This document shows positions 47,210 through 60,642 of a stretch of 64,000 nucleotides of DNA, piece by piece; the stretch's first letter is position 1; each line of letters opens with the position of its first letter. The notes below the pieces were generated by a model, which saw only the letters and a program-made list of their open reading frames with translations, did no database searches and was not told the DNA's origin. The DNA is taken from NCBI GenBank assembly GCA_902624075.1, contig CACNWC010000004.1:1-64000 (forward strand), in the 5' to 3' direction. This DNA comes from an uncultured Pelagibacteraceae bacterium. GTDB lineage: Bacteria > Pseudomonadota > Alphaproteobacteria > Pelagibacterales > Pelagibacteraceae. A program made the position numbers and the translations under genes.

Positions 47210-47580
47210 AATTTTTTTGGTTTAAAGATTAAACAAACACCATTGTTACAATATCTTTTACCTGTAGGTTGAGGACCATCATCAAAAATATGTCCATGAT
47301 GAGCATCACAATTTTTACAATGATATTCTGTGCGAGCATATCCTAATAAATGATCTGTTTTTGTTACGAAAACATCTGGTAATGATTTAAAAAAAGATGG
47401 CCAACCAGAACCGCTTTCATATTTTGTTTCAGATTCAAATAGTTTTACTCCACAATTTGCACAGTGATAACTTCCATTTCTTTTTTCATTGTTTAATTCA
47501 CTAGTTCCTGGGGGTTCAGTACCATCTTCAAACATTACTAATTTTTGTTCATATGTAAGGTTTGGATTTTTTTTAGTCAT
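47206..47580 (-). CDS. msrB: Peptide-methionine (R)-S-oxide reductase MsrB
   Basis: CANCGVKLFES, SGSGWPSF, RTEYHCKNCDAHHGHIFDDGPQPTGKRYCNNG. Confidence 0.95.
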   Translation of the reverse strand: MTKKNPNLTYEQKLVMFEDGTEPPGTSELNNEKRNGSYHCANCGVKLFESETKYESGSGWPSFFKSLPDVFVTKTDHLLGYARTEYHCKNCDAHHGHIFDDGPQPTGKRYCNNGVCLIFKPKKL

Positions 47581-47583
47581 TAT

Positions 47584-48477
47584 TTATAATAATTTAGAAC
47601 ATGATTGATGTAAAATAGAATGTAATTCAACAAGTTTATTAAAATCATTATTATAACCACCACCCAAAACTCCACAAAGTGGAACTCCTCTTGAAAAAAA
47701 GTTTTCTGTTACAATTTCGTCTCTTTCTCTGATTCCATCATCTGAAATTTTTAATTTGCCTAAACGATCATTGAAATGAATATCAACACCAGCTATGTAA
47801 AAAACAAAGTCAAAATTTTCCTCATTTAATTGATTTAAATAAAATTTTAATACTTTTATATATTGTTCATCCTCCAAATTATCATCTAGTTCAATATCAA
47901 GATTACTAATGGATTTTTTTGCTGGATAATTCGATTTTGAATGCATACTAAAAGTAAATACGTTTTTATTATCTTTAAATATATCTGCGCTCCCATTTCC
48001 TTGATGAACATCTAAATCAACTATTAAAATTCTGCCCGCTAATCCTCTATCCAATAAATAATGGGCAGCTACAGCTACATCATTGAATACACAATAACCT
48101 GCTCCACTATCAAAATTTGCATGATGACTTCCACCCGCTGTATTACAAGCAACACCATTTTTAATTGCAAGTTTAGATGCTAGCACAGTGCCTCCTGTGG
48201 CCACAAAAGATCTTTTAACTACACTATCAACTAATGGGAAACCGATTTTTTTTATCGCATTTTCATCTAAAGTTTTATTTTTTACGTCTTTTATATAATT
48301 TTCAGAATGAGCTCGTTTTAATGTCTCCTCTGAACAAGGATATGGAGTATAAAATTTTTTTACAATTTTTTCTTTAATTAAATAATTAGCAAGTTCACCA
48401 AATTTATTGATTGGAAATTTATGATCATCACCAATTTTGGCAAAATAATCCTTGTGGTTTACGACAGGCAAATCCAT
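47584..48477 (-). CDS. Histone deacetylase/acetylpolyamine amidohydrolase family protein
   Basis: GGSHHANFDSGAGYCVFNDVAVAA, ILIVDLDVHQGNG, YIAGVDIHFND. Confidence 0.88.
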   Translation of the reverse strand: MDLPVVNHKDYFAKIGDDHKFPINKFGELANYLIKEKIVKKFYTPYPCSEETLKRAHSENYIKDVKNKTLDENAIKKIGFPLVDSVVKRSFVATGGTVLASKLAIKNGVACNTAGGSHHANFDSGAGYCVFNDVAVAAHYLLDRGLAGRILIVDLDVHQGNGSADIFKDNKNVFTFSMHSKSNYPAKKSISNLDIELDDNLEDEQYIKVLKFYLNQLNEENFDFVFYIAGVDIHFNDRLGKLKISDDGIRERDEIVTENFFSRGVPLCGVLGGGYNNDFNKLVELHSILHQSCSKLL

Positions 48478-48479
48478 CT

Positions 48480-49430
48480 TTATTCTATTACACGAATAGG
48501 CTTACCATTAACACAGGATTCTAATGCTTCGATCATTTGATTATAAAAAATACTATAGTTTTCTGCTGTGACATAACCAATATGTGGAGTAAGTAAAGCG
48601 TTGGGTAGAAATCTTAATTTATTATTTTCTGGAAGAGGCTCTTTATCATAAACATCAAGACCTGCTCCAGCTATTTCATTTGTAGATAAAGCTATTATTA
48701 GATCATCTTCATTAACTATTGGTCCTCTTGAGGTATTTATTAAATACGCCGTTTTTTTCATTTTGTCTAATTCTTTAATAGTAATGCAATTTTTATATCT
48801 TTCCCCCCCTTGAACATGGATAGATAAAAAATCTGAATTTGTAATTAAATCATCCTTACTACTTGGCAAAACATCTAGTTCTTTACATTTATTTAAATCT
48901 AAATTTTCACTCCAAGCCATAACTTGCATTCCAAATACTTTTCCTATCTTCGCAACCTGTGAACCAACTCGACCAAGACCAATTAATCCTAAAATCTTTC
49001 CTTTAAGTTCAACACCTAAGGTTGTTTGCCAATATCCTTGATACATATTATCAATTTCCTCTTTTAAATTTCTAGCTAATCCTAATATCAAAGCCCATGT
49101 CAATTCTGGAGTAGAGTGAATATTTATCTCTGTCCCACATACTATAATTTTTCTTTTTTTTGCAGCTTCTAAATCAATTGATTTATTTCTAGTTCCACTA
49201 GTTATTATAAATTTTAATTTAGTTAAATTATCTATAATATTCTTAGTCATTGGTGTTCTTTCTCGCATTATAAGAAGAGCTTCAAAATCTGCTAATTGTT
49301 CTAAAGTATCAGCTTCATCAATAAATGGTTCACTAAATATTTTAAATTCATACTTTCCAGATAATTTTTCCAAATCAACAAATTGTTCAGAAACATTCTG
49401 ATAGTCGTCTAATATTGCAACTTTAAGCAT
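48480..49430 (-). CDS. D-2-hydroxyacid dehydrogenase family protein
   Basis: GKILGLIGLGRVGSQVAKIG, LINTSRGPIVNEDDLI, LLTPHIGYVT. Confidence 0.9.
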   Translation of the reverse strand: MLKVAILDDYQNVSEQFVDLEKLSGKYEFKIFSEPFIDEADTLEQLADFEALLIMRERTPMTKNIIDNLTKLKFIITSGTRNKSIDLEAAKKRKIIVCGTEINIHSTPELTWALILGLARNLKEEIDNMYQGYWQTTLGVELKGKILGLIGLGRVGSQVAKIGKVFGMQVMAWSENLDLNKCKELDVLPSSKDDLITNSDFLSIHVQGGERYKNCITIKELDKMKKTAYLINTSRGPIVNEDDLIIALSTNEIAGAGLDVYDKEPLPENNKLRFLPNALLTPHIGYVTAENYSIFYNQMIEALESCVNGKPIRVIE

Positions 49431-50316
49431 TTTTAATTTCCTTATTTGATAAAAATAAACCCAATATAATTAAAATTGCTCCAATCAAATGAAAAAATTG
49501 GAATACTTCATTATAAATTGCTATAGCCATTAATGAACTAAACAAAGGTATTAAAGATAATGAAATTCCAGCTCTATTTGCACCAATGATTGATACAGCA
49601 CCAGCCCAGCAATAGTAAGAACCTATACTTGGAAAAAGAGCCAAAAATATTAAAGTATAAACTAGATTAAGATCAAACTTAATTACTTGACCATTTGAGA
49701 TTTCATACAAAAATTGAGGAAAAACACTAATTAAACCAAATGTACAAATAACATGAACCAAAGTTAATAACGGCAGTGTAAATTTCTTTTTTTTTAAAAG
49801 AGTTGAGTAAATGCCCCAAGTTACTACACCTCCTATCATTATTAAATCTCCTTTGTTAAAATTAAATGATAGTAAAATATCTAGCTTAAGTTTAGTGATA
49901 ATTGCTAAAATTCCACATGCTGAAATTATAAGACCTAAAATTTGAAATCTATTAGTTCTTTCAATTTTGAATAAAAAACAAAGTAAAATTATTACAGCAG
50001 GGATAGCAGTGTTAAAAAGGGATGCATTAATTACCTGTGTATGAATAAGGGATAAGTATGTAAATGAATTGAATAAACCAACACTTGTTAATCCCAAAAA
50101 AAATAATAGTGGCATATTATTTAAAATGGTATCTTTGTATTTGATTATTTCTTTTAAGGTAAAGGGTAACAATAATACCCAAACAAGTGACCAACGATAA
50201 AATACTAGAGACAAAGGAGGAATTTCTGTCAAAAATGCATATTTTCCTATCATAAAATTACCAGCCCAAAATAACGATGCACATACCAGCATTATGTATG
50301 CCTTGATATTTTGCAT
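49423..50316 (-). CDS. EamA/DMT-family transporter
   Basis: ~10 TM; LFWAGNFMIGKYAF. Confidence 0.85.
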   Translation of the reverse strand: MQNIKAYIMLVCASLFWAGNFMIGKYAFLTEIPPLSLVFYRWSLVWVLLLPFTLKEIIKYKDTILNNMPLLFFLGLTSVGLFNSFTYLSLIHTQVINASLFNTAIPAVIILLCFLFKIERTNRFQILGLIISACGILAIITKLKLDILLSFNFNKGDLIMIGGVVTWGIYSTLLKKKKFTLPLLTLVHVICTFGLISVFPQFLYEISNGQVIKFDLNLVYTLIFLALFPSIGSYYCWAGAVSIIGANRAGISLSLIPLFSSLMAIAIYNEVFQFFHLIGAILIILGLFLSNKEIKNA

Positions 50317-50319
50317 AAA

Positions 50320-51561
50320 TTAATTAAATCTTTTTGAGCTATAAGGATCTAAATTAAGATTTGTATTTTCTTTAGCTATCATTCCTGAAACAATCTTTCC
50401 AGAAATTGGACCTAAAGTCCATCCTAAATGATGATGACCAAAGCAATAAAATACGTTTTTATGATTTTTAGATGGTCCCATGACTGGAAGAAAATCTGGA
50501 AGTGTTGGTCTAAAACCTAACCATTCATCTTCATGTTCTGGTAAATCTCCCAACATATATTTAGCATTATTGATTAAATTTTTAATTCTAGATTTTGATA
50601 AAGGGTTTCTTAAACCACCAAACTCGACTGTGCCTACAACCCTCAATCCTTGCTCCATTGGAGTTATTCCAAAACCTCTATTTGAAAAAATGACTGGTCT
50701 ATTTAATAAATGATCACAATTTTTAAAATGAACGTGGTAACCTCTCTCAGTATCTAATGGTATTCTTTCATCTAAATTATCGGTCAAAATTTTAGAAAAA
50801 GCTCCACATGCAATTACAATTTTATCAAAATGGTATCTTTTATCATCTGAAATAATAATTGGTTTTTCAGTATCGAATTGAATATCATTAATATTTCTTC
50901 TCTCAAATTTTCCACCCTTCTTAATGAATAACTCAAAGAATTTTAATAAAATTTTTTTTGGATTTCTTGCATGTCTTGCATAAGGATAATACACACCAGC
51001 ATGATAAAAGGGTTTTATATTAGGTTCTAAATCATGAATTTCAGATTTATTTACAAGTTGTTGTTCTACACCTAGTTCTTTTCTAACATTTATCTCTAAT
51101 TCACGACTTTTAAGATCTTGATTATTCCAGATATATAAAATTCCTTTTTTCTCTACTAAACCATCTAAATTTATTTCATCAAATAATTCGTCGTATGCAG
51201 GCAATGCTAAGTCTAAAATTTGATGCATATTTCTAGCTGTATGCATCATTTTTTTTTTTGAAGTATTTGATATAAATTTTAGAAACCACGGTATCATCTT
51301 TGGTACATAGTTCCATTTTAAAGCTAATGGGCCTGTTGAGCTCAATAACATCGCAGGTACATCAGCAAGAACATCAGTTCTATTTAATGATAAAGAAGCG
51401 TAAGGTGAAAAATGACCTGCATTCCCATAAGATGCTGCTGGACTCCCAGGATTATCTCTATCAAAAATTGTTACATTGAAACCTTTTTTTTGAAGAAATA
51501 GAGCATTTGATATTCCTTGGATGCCAGCTCCAATAATACCAACATTTAAAGAATTAGTCAT
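50320..51561 (-). CDS. FAD-dependent D-amino-acid dehydrogenase-like oxidoreductase (DadA family)
   Basis: VGIIGAGIQGISNALFLQKKGFNVTIFDRDNPG, ASYGNAGHFSPY, CFGHHHLGWTLGPISGK. Confidence 0.88.
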   Translation of the reverse strand: MTNSLNVGIIGAGIQGISNALFLQKKGFNVTIFDRDNPGSPAASYGNAGHFSPYASLSLNRTDVLADVPAMLLSSTGPLALKWNYVPKMIPWFLKFISNTSKKKMMHTARNMHQILDLALPAYDELFDEINLDGLVEKKGILYIWNNQDLKSRELEINVRKELGVEQQLVNKSEIHDLEPNIKPFYHAGVYYPYARHARNPKKILLKFFELFIKKGGKFERRNINDIQFDTEKPIIISDDKRYHFDKIVIACGAFSKILTDNLDERIPLDTERGYHVHFKNCDHLLNRPVIFSNRGFGITPMEQGLRVVGTVEFGGLRNPLSKSRIKNLINNAKYMLGDLPEHEDEWLGFRPTLPDFLPVMGPSKNHKNVFYCFGHHHLGWTLGPISGKIVSGMIAKENTNLNLDPYSSKRFN

Positions 51562-51610
51562 AAAACTTTATACAACCAAAATCAAAAATAACTTAGGCGA
51601 CAAATTATAC

Positions 51611-52738
51611 TTAAGCAATTAATTGTTGACTATGAACTTTGGCACTCATCACTATTCCAAAGCCAATCATTGTCGCAAGCATTGATGAACCTCCATAAGA
51701 CATGATTGGTAAAGGAGAACCAACTATAGGTAGTAAACCAAGGACCATACTCATATTTATAGTTATAAAAACAAAAATTGCAGCTCCAAAACTGTAACAA
51801 AAAATCTTTGCAAAATAACTTCTTGAAGTAGCTCCAATAGCTACAATTCTATAAATAATAATTGCATAAATTATGAGTAAAAAAGCGGATCCAACAAATC
51901 CAAACTCCTCAGAAAAAAGTGTAAAAATAAAATCAGTGTGTTTCTCGGGTAAAAACTCTAGATAACTTTGTGTTCCTTTCAAAAAACCTTTGCCAAAAAT
52001 ACCACCTGATCCAACTGCTATTTTAGATTGTATAATTTGATACCCAGCACCCAAAGGATCCTTGTCTGGATTTAAAAAAGTTAAAACTCTCAATTTTTGA
52101 TAAGGTTTCAAAAAAGCAATAATAAAAGGTAACGAAATTACAAAACCTAAAATTGTATAAATAAAATATTTGTAATTTATTCCGGCAAACCATATTACTG
52201 CTACACCGCTTATTGCAATCAAAAGTGAGGTACCCAGATCAGGTTGAACTATAACAAGACCCATTGGTAAAATAATAATGATTAATGAAGTTAAAATTGT
52301 GTATATGGAATTAACATTTTCCAACTTCATTCTATGAAAATATTTTGCTAAACATAAAATTATAAAAATCTTCATTAATTCTGATGGTTGTAAATTAATA
52401 AAATAAAGATTTATCCACCTTTGTGATCCTGAAGAAGTTATTCCAAATAAATAGGTCCAAACCAAAAGACCGATTACAACCACATACGATAAATATCCTA
52501 ATGCAAACCAATATTTGATGTTAATAAAAGAGATTATCAACATCATAAAAGTAAATATTACTAATTTAGTAAAATGACTTTTTGTATGAAATAAAACCTT
52601 TCCTCCATCTGTAGAATACATCGTAGCAAGGCTTATGAAGCCTAATAACAAAATACATGCTAATAAAATATAATCAAAATTTTTAAATTTTTGAAAAAAA
52701 TTAAAACTACTAGTCGATAATCTTCTATGTTGATACAT
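51611..52738 (-). CDS. rodA: Rod shape-determining protein RodA
   Basis: FTEPS-type SEDS motifs (LQPSELMKIFIILCLAKY, VQPDLGTSLLI, PIMSYGGSSML). Confidence 0.93.
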   Translation of the reverse strand: MYQHRRLSTSSFNFFQKFKNFDYILLACILLLGFISLATMYSTDGGKVLFHTKSHFTKLVIFTFMMLIISFINIKYWFALGYLSYVVVIGLLVWTYLFGITSSGSQRWINLYFINLQPSELMKIFIILCLAKYFHRMKLENVNSIYTILTSLIIIILPMGLVIVQPDLGTSLLIAISGVAVIWFAGINYKYFIYTILGFVISLPFIIAFLKPYQKLRVLTFLNPDKDPLGAGYQIIQSKIAVGSGGIFGKGFLKGTQSYLEFLPEKHTDFIFTLFSEEFGFVGSAFLLIIYAIIIYRIVAIGATSRSYFAKIFCYSFGAAIFVFITINMSMVLGLLPIVGSPLPIMSYGGSSMLATMIGFGIVMSAKVHSQQLIA

Positions 52739-54613
52739 TTAAATCTCTAAATATTTATTTTTATTCATTGTTTCTCTAATTTTATGCCTATCAATAATCA
52801 ATTTAAATAATTTTTTTGCCATTGGTGCTGCTGTAGTGCTACCGTTACCTCCATGCTCAACTATAATACTTAATGCATATCTTGGATTTTTATAAGGGCC
52901 AAAAGCTATGTAAAGAGCATGATCTCTTTGTTCGTAAGGTATCTCAAATGTTTTAAGATCTAATTCTCTTTCTCGTTCAGTTATTTTTTTTACCTGCGAT
53001 GTTCCTGTTTTACCAGCAAATTGATATTTTGGATTATCAATTCTTGAACGATAAGATGTGCCCATCACTTCATTTGTTGAACCAAACATTGCGTCTTGAA
53101 TAATCTTGATATTTTTTGATTTTTCAAACAACTGTTCAAATTTATCAGATGGATTTATTTTATTTTCTTTATCTGCTAAAATTTGAGGATAAATTTTATA
53201 ACCACCATTAGCAATTTGTGCAGTCATTAAGCAAAGCTGAATTGGAGTTGTTTGAATATAACCTTGACCAATTCCAGTGATCATTGTCTCTCCTAACAAC
53301 CATCCTTTACCCAATGCATTTTTTTTCCATTGAGTGTTAGGAACAAGTCCCTTTTTTTCAATACTAAATAAATCACCAAAAGCTGTCTCTCCGAGACCAA
53401 ATTTTTTTGCTGTTTCACTTAATTTATCTACTCCAAGTCTACGAGCAATTTCATAAAAATAAGTGTCACAAGATTGTTTCATAGCATTTCTTAAACTTAC
53501 AAAACCATGACCTTTTTTCTTCCAGCAATGATAAGTTTGACCATACATTTCTGTTTTACCTGTGCACTTTACTGTAAAGTTAGTATTGATTATTCCATTT
53601 TCCAAAGCTGATAGGGCAACGATAGGTTTAATAGTTGAACCTGGAGAATAATTACCCTGTAAAGTTTTATTTACTAAAGGTTTCATAGGATTATTACGAA
53701 TTAATTGCCAATCATCTTGACTAATACCAAAAACAAATAAATTTGGATCAAATGAAGGAGATGAGTGCATTGCAACCACATCACCTGTATAAATATCCAT
53801 CACACAAATCGATCCTGCTTTATCCTTCAATAACTCATTAGATAATTTTTGTATTTCTGTATCAATTGTAAGTTTTAAAGTTTTGCCTTTTTCTCCTTTT
53901 TGAAACTCTAGTTGACTAATTCTTCTACCATAAGCATTCACCTCATATCGCTCAATATCATTTGTGCCTAATAACTTTGTCTCTAATGATTTTTCTAAGC
54001 CAACTTTTCCAACTTTAAGGCCTGGTACAAAATTTTTCTTTATGGCTTCTGTATTCTCAATATCATTTTGATTTGCTTGACTAACATATCCAATTAAATG
54101 AGTAAAATTTTCTTTATATGGATAGTTTCTTGAAATAGATATTACAGGTTTTACTCCATTTAAATCATATAAGTGATTGTTGATTTTTGAAAATTTTTGC
54201 CAATCTAAATTATCTGCTACAATCAATGTTTCCCAAGATTTTATTTCATTCTTTTTTTTTAGTATTTTGTTGAATTCTTTATCTGATAATTCTAATAAAT
54301 CTTTTACTCTATTAATTACATACCTAAAATCTTCTACTTCTTCTGGGATAATATGAAGTTGATAAGCTTCAAAATTACCTGCAATTACATTACCAAAATA
54401 ATCATGAAATTCACCTCTAACAGGAGCTAATTTCCATTCTCTAATTCTATTTTTATCAGAAAGAGTTAAATATTTTTTATTTTCTTTAACTTGTAAAAAA
54501 AACAATCTGCTAACAATACCTACCATTATGAAAAATTTTAAAGACCCTGTTATAAACATACGTCTATTTATAGAATTCAGTTTTTTTACATTGTCACTCG
54601 AGGAATTAATCAT
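52739..54613 (-). CDS. mrdA: Penicillin-binding protein 2
   Basis: SPGSTIKP, GKTGTSQVKK; dimerisation domain; adjacent rodA. Confidence 0.95.
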   Translation of the reverse strand: MINSSSDNVKKLNSINRRMFITGSLKFFIMVGIVSRLFFLQVKENKKYLTLSDKNRIREWKLAPVRGEFHDYFGNVIAGNFEAYQLHIIPEEVEDFRYVINRVKDLLELSDKEFNKILKKKNEIKSWETLIVADNLDWQKFSKINNHLYDLNGVKPVISISRNYPYKENFTHLIGYVSQANQNDIENTEAIKKNFVPGLKVGKVGLEKSLETKLLGTNDIERYEVNAYGRRISQLEFQKGEKGKTLKLTIDTEIQKLSNELLKDKAGSICVMDIYTGDVVAMHSSPSFDPNLFVFGISQDDWQLIRNNPMKPLVNKTLQGNYSPGSTIKPIVALSALENGIINTNFTVKCTGKTEMYGQTYHCWKKKGHGFVSLRNAMKQSCDTYFYEIARRLGVDKLSETAKKFGLGETAFGDLFSIEKKGLVPNTQWKKNALGKGWLLGETMITGIGQGYIQTTPIQLCLMTAQIANGGYKIYPQILADKENKINPSDKFEQLFEKSKNIKIIQDAMFGSTNEVMGTSYRSRIDNPKYQFAGKTGTSQVKKITERERELDLKTFEIPYEQRDHALYIAFGPYKNPRYALSIIVEHGGNGSTTAAPMAKKLFKLIIDRHKIRETMNKNKYLEI

Positions 54614-55112
54614 CTAAACCCTTCATGTAATATTTAAATAAATTTGCAAAAATAATATAAAATAAGAATGTGAAAAAAGTATTAACCAGATAGCTCATTA
54701 AAATAAGATTGTAAGAAAAAAATAAAGTTAATATAGAATAATTCATCGAATTAATAAGACTAATTATAAATAAGAAATAAAACCAATCTTTAACTGGGTT
54801 TGGTCTTATAGTAATATTTCTAAAATATGAAGTAGCAATACAAATAAACATAAATGATAAACTGCTAATACCTAAAGGTAACCCAACCACTGTATCATTG
54901 ATTAATCCTGCAAGAAAAACTAACAAATAGTCAAAATTTTTAATATCTTTTAAAGTAAAAAAGAAAATCAATATAAAAGGGAAATTAAAAGAAAAATATT
55001 TAAGATTTAGATAATTAAAATCAAATTCATTTAAAACTGAAATAAAAAGAATTATTATTGGTAAAAGTGAGTAAAATTTAAAGTAAAATCCTCTTGAATT
55101 TAAACTAGTCAT
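54606..55112 (-). CDS. mreD: Rod shape-determining protein MreD-like
   Basis: Hydrophobic 168 aa between mreC and mrdA; LINDTVVGLPLGISSLSF. Confidence 0.82.
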   Translation of the reverse strand: MTSLNSRGFYFKFYSLLPIIILFISVLNEFDFNYLNLKYFSFNFPFILIFFFTLKDIKNFDYLLVFLAGLINDTVVGLPLGISSLSFMFICIATSYFRNITIRPNPVKDWFYFLFIISLINSMNYSILTLFFSYNLILMSYLVNTFFTFLFYIIFANLFKYYMKGLDD

Positions 55113-56331
55113 TAATCTTGCCTCTTTTTAATACGCACTCTTTATATTCTGATGTACCAACTGTATAACCTTTATGATTGAATAAAGATTTTCTGCATTT
55201 GTGACCATATTGTAAATTTAATCTAAGAAATATTAATTCATCTGTTTCTATATTAAATTGACTTATAGTTTCATTTTGCTCAGAAATTTTTGTTTGAAAA
55301 CCGGTAATTTTTTCACCCAAAGTATTAATTTCATTTTTTAAACTTTCATTTTCCTCTTTAAATCTTGCATTACTTTCTTCAATAATTTCAAGTTCATCTT
55401 CTAATATCTTTAATTTAGCTTCCATTGGATTTTGATTGGTCACACTAGCTTCGGCTTCTTCATTATTTCTTTTAATATCAATTTTTGTGACGACTTCAGC
55501 AAAAACATATTTGAGTTGAGAAAAATCACTATAAAATTCAACATTGAATTTTTTAGCCTCAGTGTCATTTGCACTTATCACTCTTCCAATAGGTATGCCA
55601 CTTTTAAAAATTGCACCCGATCCTGATGTGTAAACTATACTTTCATTAGTGAATTCATCAGAGAAACCTTTTTTTATGTATTTTATCTGTGCATTATTAT
55701 TCCCACTACCAGTAATAATCGCTTGAATATTTTGAGGCGCTATAGTTACAGGTACATTGGAATTTAAATCAGATAACAATAAGACTCTAGAAGTTTTAAA
55801 GTTTACCTCAATCACTCTTCCAACCAAATAAGATTGATCATAAACATTTGTGCCAATTTTAATATTATCTTTACTACCCTTATTAATGATAATACTTTTT
55901 AAAAATGGACTATCATGATCAACTATAATTTTGGCTAATACTTTGTCTGAACTCGACACATAATCATTTATTAATTCTTTTAATTCTTTATTTTCGTATT
56001 GTAAAATTTCACTTGAAACATTTTTTGATTTCAATTGACTTAGATCTTCTTTGATATTTTTAAATTCTTTGAAATAAGTTGAGTATTCCCTTATTTCAAA
56101 AAATGAATTTTTAATGAAGTTTTCAGGAACAGAAATAATAAATGAAGATCTATAAACAAGCTCATTAATTCCATTTTTCATATATCTTACTACTTTAAAA
56201 TCTAAATTTGATAAAATAATAATAGATATTGAAATAACAACTAACGTTAGTAATGAAAACTTTTGTTGTGTACTTTTTTTTAAAAAAGCAGAACGAATTG
56301 CTATTATAAAATCATCTCTGCTAGTGGCCAT
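55105..56331 (-). CDS. mreC: Rod shape-determining protein MreC with C-terminal coiled-coil/Cys extension
   Basis: N-terminal TM, coiled coil, VYDQSYLVGRVIEVNFKTSRVLLLSDLNSNVPV; adjacent mreB/mreD. Confidence 0.9.
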   Translation of the reverse strand: MATSRDDFIIAIRSAFLKKSTQQKFSLLTLVVISISIIILSNLDFKVVRYMKNGINELVYRSSFIISVPENFIKNSFFEIREYSTYFKEFKNIKEDLSQLKSKNVSSEILQYENKELKELINDYVSSSDKVLAKIIVDHDSPFLKSIIINKGSKDNIKIGTNVYDQSYLVGRVIEVNFKTSRVLLLSDLNSNVPVTIAPQNIQAIITGSGNNNAQIKYIKKGFSDEFTNESIVYTSGSGAIFKSGIPIGRVISANDTEAKKFNVEFYSDFSQLKYVFAEVVTKIDIKRNNEEAEASVTNQNPMEAKLKILEDELEIIEESNARFKEENESLKNEINTLGEKITGFQTKISEQNETISQFNIETDELIFLRLNLQYGHKCRKSLFNHKGYTVGTSEYKECVLKRGKIND

Positions 56332-56336
56332 TTCTG

Positions 56337-58948
<2,612 letters not shown>

Positions 58949-58980
58949 TAATAAATTTTTTTTGAAAAACCATATTACAA

Positions 58981-59011
58981 TCTATAAGTGATATTGCAAA
59001 ATAAATGTCAA
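58981..59011 (-). promoter_or_regulatory. Possible sigma70-type promoter of leuA
   Basis: Minus strand TTGACA (59011-59006) and TATAGA (58986-58981), spacing 19 nt (long). Confidence 0.35.
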
Positions 59012-59053
59012 ATTTAAGTATTTTTAAATGATCTTTTTGGGTTTATTTAAAAA

Positions 59054-60091
<1,038 letters not shown>

Positions 60092-60640
60092 TTAATTAAA
60101 TATCTTTTCTCCTCTTGTCATTGCAACAGCTCCTGTTCTAGAAACGCTGACAAGTCCAAATTTTTTCAAATTTTTTGTCATTTTGTCTATTTCTCTTCTT
60201 AATGCAGTAACTTGGATTACTTTAGATTTTTTTGTCTTATCCAATAATACAGCATTATATTTTTTACAAGCTTTAATAGCTTGTTTGATCTTATTTTCAT
60301 TTCCAACAATTTTAAATAAGGCCATTTCCTTAAATATTACACTTTTATCATTTCTTTTAAAATCGGCTACTTTATGGACTGGAACAAGTTTTTTTAATTG
60401 AAGTTTTATCTGATCTACAACTTGTGGAGTTCCTGTTGTGACGATAGTAATTCTTGAAATATTTTTTTTTGCGTCAACTTCAGCTACAGCTAACGACTCA
60501 ATATTATATCCTCTTCCAGAAAATAAACCTACAACTCTGGCTAAAACACCGGTCTCATTATCAACCCATACAACAATTATATGAGTGTCTGATTTTTCTT
60601 TTTTAGTAGAAACGCTGTAAGCCGATTTTGGATTTGTCAT
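60092..60640 (-). CDS. ilvH: Acetolactate synthase small subunit
   Basis: VWVDNETGVLARVVGLFSGRGYNIESLAVAE (ACT domain). Confidence 0.94.
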   Translation of the reverse strand: MTNPKSAYSVSTKKEKSDTHIIVVWVDNETGVLARVVGLFSGRGYNIESLAVAEVDAKKNISRITIVTTGTPQVVDQIKLQLKKLVPVHKVADFKRNDKSVIFKEMALFKIVGNENKIKQAIKACKKYNAVLLDKTKKSKVIQVTALRREIDKMTKNLKKFGLVSVSRTGAVAMTRGEKIFN

Positions 60641-60642
60641 AG

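Noticed and set aside
58981-59011. leuA promoter as a noteworthy finding
   Set aside because: Perfect TTGACA but 19-nt spacing to a weak -10 box; listed only as a low-confidence feature.
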